Positions 26,264 to 32,654 of a DNA stretch of 32,654 bases are shown here, in pieces. The stretch is from Alphaproteobacteria bacterium (lineage in GTDB: Bacteria; Pseudomonadota; Alphaproteobacteria; JAJFFI01): the NCBI GenBank assembly GCA_030066595.1, contig JASJBI010000014.1:1-32654 (forward strand), read 5' to 3'. The stretch's first letter is position 1, and every line of letters starts with the position of its first letter. A program made the position numbers and the translations under genes. The notes under the pieces were generated by a model. It made no database searches. It saw only the letters and a program-made list of their open reading frames with translations, and had not been told where the DNA came from.

Positions 26264-26896
26264 TCAGGCGTCCTTGCTCTCAGGCTCGATGACCCGGTCG
26301 TCGCGGTGGCGGGCCAATGCCTTGGCATAACGGCGCGTGAGTTCGGGCATGAGGCTGCCCATGGATTGCTCGCCCGGCCGGCGTTCGAGCCCGAAGACCT
26401 CGCGCGGGAAGTTCAGCTCTTTCTGGATCGACCAGATCTCGTCATGCCGGTCCGGCGGCAGGATCTCCGCCGGATCGCCCACCGCGATCCAGCCGATCGG
26501 CACGACGCTCTCCTCCGGCAGCCGGGTCTTGAGGTGAACGATGCCGTTGATCCGCACCTGCGCCCGGGCCTCGACCGTGGCGCCGTTGAAGATCGTGGCG
26601 CCGGTCGCGAGAAAGACGCAGTCGGCCACGGTACAGCCGCTGAGATAGGCGCGCGGACCCACCAGGACGTGATCGCCAATGCGCAGCGGATGGCGTTTGC
26701 TGCCGCGCAGAACCGCCGTCTCCATGACGATGCCGTGCTGTCCGATCGTGACCGGCCCGCCGTCCGCCGTGACGACCGCGCCGGCGAGGACGCGGCACTC
26801 GGCACCGATCGTGACCTCGCCCGAGATCACCGCGGTGGGCGCGATCCAGGCGCTCGGATGGACCCGCGGCCGCTTGCCCTGGTGCTCGACGAGCAT
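26264..26896 (-). CDS. Left-handed beta-helix protein (gamma-carbonic-anhydrase-like, likely without zinc site)
   Basis: A 210-residue cytoplasmic protein of the hexapeptide-repeat (LbetaH) superfamily. About 150 residues of [LIV]-G-x4 turns are seen, for example VISGEVTIGAECRVLAGAVV, then PLRIGDHVLVGPRAYLSGCTVAD. This is the YrdA/PaaY/gamma-CA layout. In true gamma carbonic anhydrases three His residues bind zinc, two in IGHGAMLHGC. Here the matching stretch reads VGPRAYLSGC, and the first His position is an Arg (AVLRGS). The protein may be an acyltransferase-like scaffold instead. The C-terminal 50 residues are charged. It starts 6 bases after the ada stop and is probably cotranscribed with it. 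Confidence 0.82.
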   Translation of the reverse strand: MLVEHQGKRPRVHPSAWIAPTAVISGEVTIGAECRVLAGAVVTADGGPVTIGQHGIVMETAVLRGSKRHPLRIGDHVLVGPRAYLSGCTVADCVFLATGATIFNGATVEARAQVRINGIVHLKTRLPEESVVPIGWIAVGDPAEILPPDRHDEIWSIQKELNFPREVFGLERRPGEQSMGSLMPELTRRYAKALARHRDDRVIEPESKDA

Positions 26897-26902
26897 GGCC
26901 GT

Positions 26903-27982
26903 TCAGCGCTTCCTGCGGGCCCGTTCGCGAGACAAGAGCGTCTCCTTGCGCCCGAGCCCCCAGCGATAGCCGCCCAGCCCGCCGTCCTCGCGCACGGCGC
27001 GATGGCAGGGGATCAGCAGCGAGACGGGGTTGGTGGCGCAGGCCCGGCCGACGGCCCGCTGGGCCTTGGGGGCGCCGAGCGCAGCCGCGATCTCCGAGTA
27101 ACTCCGGGTCTGGCCGTAGGGAATCTCGGACAGGGCCTGCCATACGCGGCGCTGGAAGGCGGTGGCGCGCACGTCCAAGGGCAGCTCGTCATGGGGCGTC
27201 TCGCCGCGGAGCCGTTCCAGGACCGCGCCGAGCCATTTGCCGAGGGCCGCGTCGTCGCGCTCGATCTCCGCGGCCGGAAACTCGGCCGCCAGCTCGTCGG
27301 CCAGGAACCGGTCGTCGTCGCCGAAGGCGAGGAAGCAGATGCCTTTGTCCGTGGCGGCGACCAGGATGCGGTCCAGCGGGCAGGCGGCGATGGCATAGCG
27401 GATCCGTGCCCCCGCCCCGCCCTTGCCATAGGTGGCCGGCGTCATGCCGAGCTGCCGGCCGGCCTGCTCGTAGAGCCGGCTGGAGGAGCCGTAGCCCGCC
27501 TGGTAGATCGCGTCGGTGACGTCGTCGCCGTTGCGCACGGCGGTGCGAAACTTCGAGAGCCGCACCGCATCGGCATATGCGCGTGGACTGATGCCGGTCA
27601 CGCGCTTGAACGTGCGCTGCAGGTGATGCGGGCTCAACCCGACATGGCGGGCCACCGCCTCCAGCGGGGGTGGACCCTCGTCGTGGCCCTCGATGAAGCG
27701 GCAGGCGGACCGAACGGCGGCGACGACCGGGTCGCCGGCTTCCGCCTCCTGCGGCTTGCAGCGCCGGCAGGCGCGGTAGCCCTGCTGTTCGGCCACCTCG
27801 GGGACGGCAAAGAAAGCGACGTGACGGCGGTCCGGTTTGCGCGACGGACAGGATGGCCGGCAATAGATCCGCGTGGTGGCGACGGCGTAGACGAAAGCGC
27901 CGTCGAGCCGCCGGTCCCGGCTCTGCACGGCGGTCCAGCGGTCGTCGTCCGAAAGGACGGATATTTCAGCAAGTGCGTTCAT
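26903..27982 (-). CDS. ada: Ada: DNA methyl-phosphotriester sensor and O6-methylguanine methyltransferase
   Basis: A 359-residue fusion that repairs alkylated DNA and controls the adaptive response. The N-terminal Ada zinc domain has Cys41, Cys45, Cys72 and Cys75 (IYCRPSCPSRKP, then ACRRCKP); Cys41 accepts a methyl group from phosphotriesters. An AraC-type HTH domain follows (about 95-180, with VARHVGLSPHHLQRTFKRVTG). The C-terminal methyltransferase (about 190-359) has the active-site PCHR, Cys326. All three parts are intact, so it can act as an activator as well as a repair enzyme. No alkB or other member of the regulon is visible, except perhaps the beta-helix gene just downstream. Confidence 0.95.
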   Translation of the reverse strand: MNALAEISVLSDDDRWTAVQSRDRRLDGAFVYAVATTRIYCRPSCPSRKPDRRHVAFFAVPEVAEQQGYRACRRCKPQEAEAGDPVVAAVRSACRFIEGHDEGPPPLEAVARHVGLSPHHLQRTFKRVTGISPRAYADAVRLSKFRTAVRNGDDVTDAIYQAGYGSSSRLYEQAGRQLGMTPATYGKGGAGARIRYAIAACPLDRILVAATDKGICFLAFGDDDRFLADELAAEFPAAEIERDDAALGKWLGAVLERLRGETPHDELPLDVRATAFQRRVWQALSEIPYGQTRSYSEIAAALGAPKAQRAVGRACATNPVSLLIPCHRAVREDGGLGGYRWGLGRKETLLSRERARRKR

Positions 27983-28083
27983 GGGACAAAGCTTAGGCCA
28001 TGTCCCGCCCCCACACTATCCGAAGCTTGCGGGTGAATTCCGCCGCAGTTTTCGGGACGTTAGCCGGATCCGGCCGAATAGCT

Positions 28084-28785
28084 CTATCCGTAGCGGTACA
28101 GCCGCTCGCCGTGCCGTTGGAGCCAGGTCCGCGCCTCCCGGGTATCGTCCGTGATTCGCCCCACGATCGACCAAAAGGAGCGCGAGTGGTTCATCTCGAC
28201 CAGATGGGCCACCTCATGTGCGACCACATAGTCGAGCACCGGCTCGGGCGCGAAGATCAGCCGCCAGCAGAAGCTCAAATTGCCGTTCTCCGAACAGCTG
28301 CCCCAGCGCGAGCGGGTTTCGCGCACCGTGACCCGGCCGACACGCCGACCAATGCGCGCGGCCTTGCGATGCGCCCGGGCGGCGAGCTCCCGCTGGGCTT
28401 CGGAGCGGAGCCAATCCCGCAGGCGGCGGGAGAGATGCTCGGACTGGCCGGCGACGTGGATCTCGTTGCCCTCGCACCAGGCGGTGCCGCGCATGTCCGG
28501 CCGATGGCGGATGCGATGGTTGCGGCCGAAGAAGGGCACGACGGCGCCATCCACGAACGGGATGCGCGGCGGCAGGGCGGCGATGCGGGTCTGGATCCAG
28601 ACCGCCTTCTCGCGCGCGAAAGCGAGACCGTCCTCCACCGAGACGCCGTGAGGCAGGATCAGGGAGATGCCGCCGATCTGGGCATCCACGCTCAGGATGA
28701 TTCGGCGCGCGCGACGACTGCGGCGCACCTGCAAATCCACCTCCGCGCCGCCGAAGTCGACGCGCAGCCTGTCTTGCGAGGCCAT
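28084..28785 (-). CDS. YgjP/DUF45-type zinc metallopeptidase
   Basis: A 233-residue cytoplasmic protein of the M48/WSS1-like YgjP family. The zinc site HEVAH (residues near 180) lies in VVAHEVAHLVEMNHSRSFWSIV, where the second His of NHSRSFW is the third ligand. Upstream is the family's SRWGSCSENGNLSFCWRLIFAP. Related proteins include WSS1/SprT-like proteases that act on DNA-protein adducts, but the function of bacterial YgjP is not settled. It lies 101 bp upstream of ada on the same strand, and is divergent from glpK. Confidence 0.88.
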   Translation of the reverse strand: MASQDRLRVDFGGAEVDLQVRRSRRARRIILSVDAQIGGISLILPHGVSVEDGLAFAREKAVWIQTRIAALPPRIPFVDGAVVPFFGRNHRIRHRPDMRGTAWCEGNEIHVAGQSEHLSRRLRDWLRSEAQRELAARAHRKAARIGRRVGRVTVRETRSRWGSCSENGNLSFCWRLIFAPEPVLDYVVAHEVAHLVEMNHSRSFWSIVGRITDDTREARTWLQRHGERLYRYG

Positions 28786-28840
28786 GACAGTTTGATAATC
28801 GGCCCGGGGGCTGTTTCACAAGTCCCGGCGGTGGCGACTG

Positions 28841-28869
28841 TTGACTTGATGTGGTCGCGCTTTGATCAT
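28841..28869 (+). promoter_or_regulatory. Sigma-70-type promoter for glpK
   Basis: TTGACT (5 of 6) at 28841-28846, a 17-bp spacer, then GATCAT (4 of 6) at 28864-28869. The predicted start is about 20 bp before the glpK ATG, which has a GAGGA ribosome site. I see no operator here that I can name. Confidence 0.45.
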
Positions 28870-28895
28870 GGTTCTGCGCAAGTCGAGGATTTCGC

Positions 28896-30392
28896 ATGAC
28901 AAAGCCCGCATTCCTGCTCGCCATCGACCAGGGGACGACGAGCACGCGGGCCTTGCTGTTTCGCCCCGACGGCGCCATTGCCGGCGCGAATCAACAAGAC
29001 CTGCCGCAGATCTTTCCGGCGGATGGCTGGGTCGAGCACGACCCGGAAGAGATCTGGCGGACGACGCTGGCGACCTGCCGCGGGGCGCTTGCCGCGGCCG
29101 GGATCGAGGCCGCGCAGCTCGCCGCCATCGGCATCGTCAACCAGCGGGAGACCGTGGTGCTATGGGACCGGTCGGATGGGCGACCGGTGCACAATGCCAT
29201 CGTCTGGCAGGACCGGCGTACAGCGCCGCTGTGCAATCGCCTCGTCGTGGATGGACACGAGGCCGAGATCCGGCGCAAGACCGGCCTGGTCATCGATCCC
29301 TACTTCTCGGCCAGCAAGCTTGCCTGGCTCTTGGACCATGTCGACGGCGCCCGCGCCGCCGCCGAGCGCGGTGCGCTCGCCTTCGGCACCGTCGACAGTT
29401 TCCTCATGTGGCGGCTGACCAACGGTCAGGCGCACGTCACCGACGCCACCAATGCCTCGCGGACCATGCTGTTCGACATCCACGAACAGCGCTGGGATCC
29501 GGATCTCCTGACCCTGTTCGCGATCCCGCCGTCGGTCCTGCCCGAGGTGGTGGATTGTGCGGGGACGTTCGGAACCGCGGCGGCCGAGCATCTGGGCGCC
29601 GCGGTGCCGATCTGCGGAATCGCCGGGGACCAGCAGGCGGCGCTGGTCGGCCAGGTGTGTTTCGCGCCCGGTATGATCAAGAGCACCTATGGCACCGGCT
29701 GTTTCGTGCTCATGAACACCGGCGGCGAGGCGCTCAGCTCGGACCACCGCCTGCTGACCACCGTGGCCTACCGCCTGGCCGGCGAGACGACCTATGCCCT
29801 GGAGGGCAGCATCTTCGTGGCCGGTGCGGCGGTGCAGTGGCTGCGCGACGGGCTTGGCGTGATCGACCGGGCGGACCAGGTGGAGGATCTGGTCCGGGCC
29901 ATCCCGGACGCCGCCGGCGTCTACATGGTGCCCGCCTTCACGGGGTTGGGCGCGCCCTACTGGGACGCCGAGGCGCGCGGCGCGATCTTCGGGCTGACGC
30001 GCGACAGCGGCATCGCCCATATCGCGCGCGCGGCCCTGAACGCCGTCTGCTATCAGACACGGGACCTGTTAGAGGCCATGGCCGCCGACGGGGCCAGCCC
30101 GGCCGAGATCCGCGTCGATGGCGGCATGACGGTGAACGACTGGCTGATGCAGCGCCTGGCGGATCTCATCGGTCTCCCGGTCGCCCGGCCCAGGATCACC
30201 GAGACCACGGCGGCGGGCGCCGCCGCGCTGGCCGGCCTGGGCGTCGGGCTCTTCGCGTCGCTGGACGAAATCTCCAACTTCTGGCAGCAGGACAGGACCT
30301 TTTCGCCGGTGCTGCCGGCGGCCGAGCGCGACCGCCTCTATGCCGGCTGGCAGGACGCGGTGCACCGCGTCCTGCACAACCCGCCGGAGTGA
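28896..30392 (+). CDS. glpK: Glycerol kinase
   Basis: A 498-residue enzyme that phosphorylates glycerol to glycerol-3-phosphate with ATP. The FGGY-kinase motifs are clear: [16 protein letters not shown] (residues 6-21), the substrate loop [16 protein letters not shown] [15 protein letters not shown], a [12 protein letters not shown] segment, and [22 protein letters not shown]. The active-site Asp for GlpK is in the stretch [13 protein letters not shown]. Length fits the family (about 500). It is a single gene without glpF, glpD or a glpR regulator nearby, so glycerol uptake and oxidation must be encoded elsewhere. A promoter and a CGAGGA site precede it. Confidence 0.97.
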   Translation: MTKPAFLLAIDQGTTSTRALLFRPDGAIAGANQQDLPQIFPADGWVEHDPEEIWRTTLATCRGALAAAGIEAAQLAAIGIVNQRETVVLWDRSDGRPVHNAIVWQDRRTAPLCNRLVVDGHEAEIRRKTGLVIDPYFSASKLAWLLDHVDGARAAAERGALAFGTVDSFLMWRLTNGQAHVTDATNASRTMLFDIHEQRWDPDLLTLFAIPPSVLPEVVDCAGTFGTAAAEHLGAAVPICGIAGDQQAALVGQVCFAPGMIKSTYGTGCFVLMNTGGEALSSDHRLLTTVAYRLAGETTYALEGSIFVAGAAVQWLRDGLGVIDRADQVEDLVRAIPDAAGVYMVPAFTGLGAPYWDAEARGAIFGLTRDSGIAHIARAALNAVCYQTRDLLEAMAADGASPAEIRVDGGMTVNDWLMQRLADLIGLPVARPRITETTAAGAAALAGLGVGLFASLDEISNFWQQDRTFSPVLPAAERDRLYAGWQDAVHRVLHNPPE

Positions 30393-30412
30393 CCGACAGT
30401 GCTGACCGGCGC

Positions 30413-31660
30413 CTAGAAGCCCGGCAACCGAGGCAGCACGCGCCGCTCGTGCTCGCGCATGAAGCCCGATACCACCGGCAGGATCTCCTCGCGCCAGCGC
30501 CGGCCGTTGAAGATGCCGTAGTGCCCGACCTCGGGTTGGAGATGGTGGTGTTTCTTGCGGTGGGAGAGGTTGACGCAGAGATCGTGCGCGGCCTCGGTCT
30601 GGCCGACACCGGAGACGTCGTCGCGCTCGCCCTCCACGGTCAAGAGCGCCGTCTTGCGGATCGCGCCGGGATCGATCGGGCGCCCGCGCGAAACCATGGT
30701 CCCGTTCGGCAGGGCATGGTCCTGGAACACTGTCTTCAGCGTCTGCAGATAGTAGTCGGCCGGCAGATCCATGACTGACAGATATTCGTCGTAGAACTTG
30801 CGATGCGCCTCGGCGCTGTCCCCGTCGCCTTCGACCAGGTGCTGAAACAGGCGAAGATGCGCGCCGACGTGACGGTCCAGGTTCATCACCATGAAGCCCG
30901 AGAGCTGCAGGAACCCGGGATAGACCCGGCGCATGAAGCCCGGGTAGTACATCGGCACCCTCGCGATCACCGTGCGCTCGAACCAGTCGATGGGTCGGCT
31001 GGAGGCCAACTCGTTGACCTTTGTGGGGCTGCGCCGGGGGTCGACCGGACCGCCCATCAAGGTCATCGAGCGGGGCTGGTTCGGCCGCTCTTCGGCGGCC
31101 ATGATCGCGACCGCGGCGAGCACCGGCACCGACGGCTGGCAGACCGCGATGACGTGCGTGTCCGGGCCGAGGTGGTCGAGGAAGTCGATGACGTAGTCGA
31201 TGTAGTCGTCGAGATCGAATCCGCCCATCAGCAGCGGCACGTCCCGCGGGTCGCGCCAGTCGGTGATGTAGACGTCGTGCTGCGGCAGGAGCGCCTCGAC
31301 CGTGCCCCGCAAGAGCGTCGGGTAGTGGCCGGACAGCGGCGCCACCACAAGCACCTTGGGATCGCGGCGGCGCGTGCGGCGGCGGAAGTGACGCAAGTCG
31401 CAGAAGAGCTTTTCCAGCACCACGGACTCGCGCACGGCCACGGTCTCGCCGTCGATCACCGTGCTGTCGAGGCCGAACTCCGGCCGCCGGTAGCTCCGGG
31501 TCGTCCGCTGGAACAGCTCGGCGCCGGCGGCCACGGTCCGTCCGAACCGGGTGTAGGAAATCGGCAGACCGGGATGGCTGAACATCTGCTGCGCCGCGCC
31601 GGCGCTCCACCGCAACGGCGTCAACGCGGCCTCACTGAAATCCCTCAGGTAGTAAAGCAT
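30413..31660 (-). CDS. phaZ: Intracellular poly(3-hydroxybutyrate) depolymerase
   Basis: A 415-residue cytoplasmic enzyme that degrades stored PHB granules to release 3-hydroxybutyrate. The nucleophile motif is VCQPSVPVLAAVAIM, with a catalytic Cys in place of the Ser of lipases, as known for the Ralstonia PhaZa1 type. The probable Asp is in GERDDVSG and the His in VGHYGIFNGRRW near the C-terminus. The N-terminus MLYYLRDFSEAALTPLRW is family-typical. The ATG at 31660 follows a strong AGGAGA site (31666-31671), so a longer in-frame reading to 31840 is rejected. It converges with glpK (20-bp gap). It has no signal peptide. Confidence 0.95.
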   Translation of the reverse strand: MLYYLRDFSEAALTPLRWSAGAAQQMFSHPGLPISYTRFGRTVAAGAELFQRTTRSYRRPEFGLDSTVIDGETVAVRESVVLEKLFCDLRHFRRRTRRRDPKVLVVAPLSGHYPTLLRGTVEALLPQHDVYITDWRDPRDVPLLMGGFDLDDYIDYVIDFLDHLGPDTHVIAVCQPSVPVLAAVAIMAAEERPNQPRSMTLMGGPVDPRRSPTKVNELASSRPIDWFERTVIARVPMYYPGFMRRVYPGFLQLSGFMVMNLDRHVGAHLRLFQHLVEGDGDSAEAHRKFYDEYLSVMDLPADYYLQTLKTVFQDHALPNGTMVSRGRPIDPGAIRKTALLTVEGERDDVSGVGQTEAAHDLCVNLSHRKKHHHLQPEVGHYGIFNGRRWREEILPVVSGFMREHERRVLPRLPGF

Positions 31661-31969
31661 GCGCTTCTCCTGATTAATTCCATGCATTTTCAAGTTATTG
31701 TGCGGCGCAAAACAATCAAGACCGTTCTGCATCCGGAGGCCGGATTGACCGGCAGGGTGTGACGATTCGGCAACCGCGCCCGCCTGCTCCCTAAGCTCTT
31801 GTTTTATAATGAATTGTGTGGTCGCAAACGGGCTGGACACGAGATCCGGTACGAGGCCGCGGGACTGCTGGGCAAGTCTTTCTCCATATGGGTGCCGGGC
31901 AGCGGGCGATTGTCGCCGATGGATAGATTCGCCCCCCTATCCTCAGCCGGGTCCCGAACTGGAGTGCCG
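31661..31969. promoter_or_regulatory. Intergenic region with the phaZ leader
   Basis: 309 bases between the SCO1 stop and the phaZ start; both genes are on the minus strand. The phaZ ribosome site is at 31666-31671. An AT-richer patch lies at 31795-31815 and a small imperfect inverted repeat, ATTGTGCGGCGCAAAACAAT, at 31697-31716. It could hold the phaZ promoter and an operator, but I can identify neither with confidence. I see no gene. Confidence 0.4.
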
Positions 31970-32581
31970 CTAGAGCAGCTTCCGGATCCGGGCTGCGACC
32001 TCGGCCGGCGGGGTCCCATGGCGGAAATGGGTCAGATAACGGCCGTCAGGACCCATGAGATAGGTGAAGGTGGAATGATCCATCAGATAGTCGTCGCCGC
32101 CCTCCTCGTCGGGCACCTTGGCGTAGTACACGCGATAGACCCTGGCGGCCGCGGCCACCTCCTCCGCGCTGCCGCTGAGGCCGATCAGACGGGGGTGAAA
32201 CAGCCCGACATAGGCCTTCAGAACCTCTGACGTGTCCCGCTCCGGATCGACGGTCACGAAGATCGGGACGATCCGGTCTGCGTCAGAGCCCAGCAAATCC
32301 AAGGCCTCGGCCATGGATTGGAGACCGGTGGGGCAGAAATCCGGGCAATTGGTGTAGCCAAAGAACAGCAGCATGTTGCGGCCACGGAAGTCCGCGTCGG
32401 ATCGCCGGACGCCCATGTGGTCGGTCAGCTGGAACCTGCCGCCGATGGCCGCAGTGCCGGTCGACCGCACCGCCGGCTGATCCGACTGGATCCACAGATA
32501 GCCGGCGCCGAGGCCAACCACGGTCGCCACGGCCATGGCCGCGACTACAGTTGCGATGCGGGGGCGGCCGCCTGTCTGCAT
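31970..32581 (-). CDS. SCO1/SenC/PrrC-family copper chaperone
   Basis: A 203-residue protein with one N-terminal membrane anchor (about residues 9-30) and a thioredoxin-fold domain in the periplasm. The copper site C79-PDF-C83 lies in GYTNCPDFCP, and the third ligand is His169 in DYLMDHSTFTYL. SCO proteins deliver copper to the CuA centre of cytochrome c oxidase. A CuA site also exists in NosZ, and SCO relatives have been implicated in NosZ maturation in some species, but a role here is only inferred. An AAGGTGAT ribosome site precedes the ATG at 32581. The gene stands alone; the 73 bases upstream to the window end show no gene. Confidence 0.92.
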   Translation of the reverse strand: MQTGGRPRIATVVAAMAVATVVGLGAGYLWIQSDQPAVRSTGTAAIGGRFQLTDHMGVRRSDADFRGRNMLLFFGYTNCPDFCPTGLQSMAEALDLLGSDADRIVPIFVTVDPERDTSEVLKAYVGLFHPRLIGLSGSAEEVAAAARVYRVYYAKVPDEEGGDDYLMDHSTFTYLMGPDGRYLTHFRHGTPPAEVAARIRKLL

Positions 32582-32654
32582 GGGATCACCTTTGGGAGGG
32601 AACGGCGGGAGGAGAGCGGCTGTATCGGGTCCCGCGCCGGTCTCGACGCCGCCT

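Noticed and set aside
25535..28036. 833-codon open frame on the plus strand over modA, the beta-helix gene and ada
   Set aside because: It runs antisense to three genes with clear motifs. High GC content makes such open frames common.
31805..31810. Perfect TATAAT hexamer on the plus strand
   Set aside because: There is no -35 element at a suitable distance and no plus-strand gene follows within the window.
31661..31840. 60-residue N-terminal extension of PhaZ
   Set aside because: It has no PhaZ homology, while ATG at 31660 has a strong AGGAGA site and gives the family-typical N-terminus.

Overview
The window is about 32.7 kb of GC-rich chromosomal DNA, almost fully coding. It looks like an alphaproteobacterium, most likely of the Rhodospirillales or a neighbouring order. 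This rests on the nosZDFYLX order, a GYD-domain protein, NnrU, a YggT/DUF167/folD group, intracellular PhaZ and palindromic intergenic repeats of the kind common in these genomes. The genus cannot be named from the sequence. There is no sign of phage, transposase, CRISPR or plasmid genes, and codon and base use look uniform by eye.

Region 1 (1-5395) is the end of a nitrous oxide reduction operon. It holds the 3' part of nosZ (with the CuA site), then nosD, nosF, nosY, nosL and nosX. Stop and start codons overlap at four of the five junctions. This arrangement is typical of clade I (Tat-exported) N2O reductases. Region 2 (5547-9464) holds a GYD-domain protein, tRNA-Ala(CGC), a yggT/yggU/folD operon, a HIT-family hydrolase and an AraC-type regulator. 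A 128-bp inverted-repeat element lies between folD and the HIT gene. Region 3 (9581-14328) holds a DM13-domain protein, a large membrane-anchored serine hydrolase, nnrU (a denitrification accessory gene) and a FetAB-type ABC exporter. Region 4 (14398-20298) holds paired palindromic repeats, a lactonase-like metallo-beta-lactamase, a beta-hydroxyacid dehydrogenase, argG with a membrane-anchored FHA protein, a glyoxylate-reductase-like dehydrogenase and a periplasmic SH3 protein.

Region 5 (20393-28785) holds a class A penicillin-binding protein, a Bcr/CflA drug-efflux MFS transporter, the molybdate transporter modABC, a left-handed beta-helix protein, an Ada-type DNA alkylation repair protein and a YgjP-type metallopeptidase. 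Region 6 (28896-32581) holds glpK, intracellular phaZ and a SCO1/SenC copper chaperone.

Several genes would fit a denitrifying lifestyle: nos (N2O to N2), nnrU, modABC (molybdate, needed by nitrate reductases), SCO1 (copper delivery) and phaZ (carbon store use). The other reductases (Nar/Nap, Nir, Nor) are not in the window. I did not find a convincing new multigene system. The most unusual points are the inverted-repeat element that supplies the stop codon of the HIT gene, a probable leaderless SH3 gene, a gamma-carbonic-anhydrase-like protein that lacks its zinc ligands, a perfect 15-bp palindrome before nnrU, and the DM13/serine-hydrolase pair.
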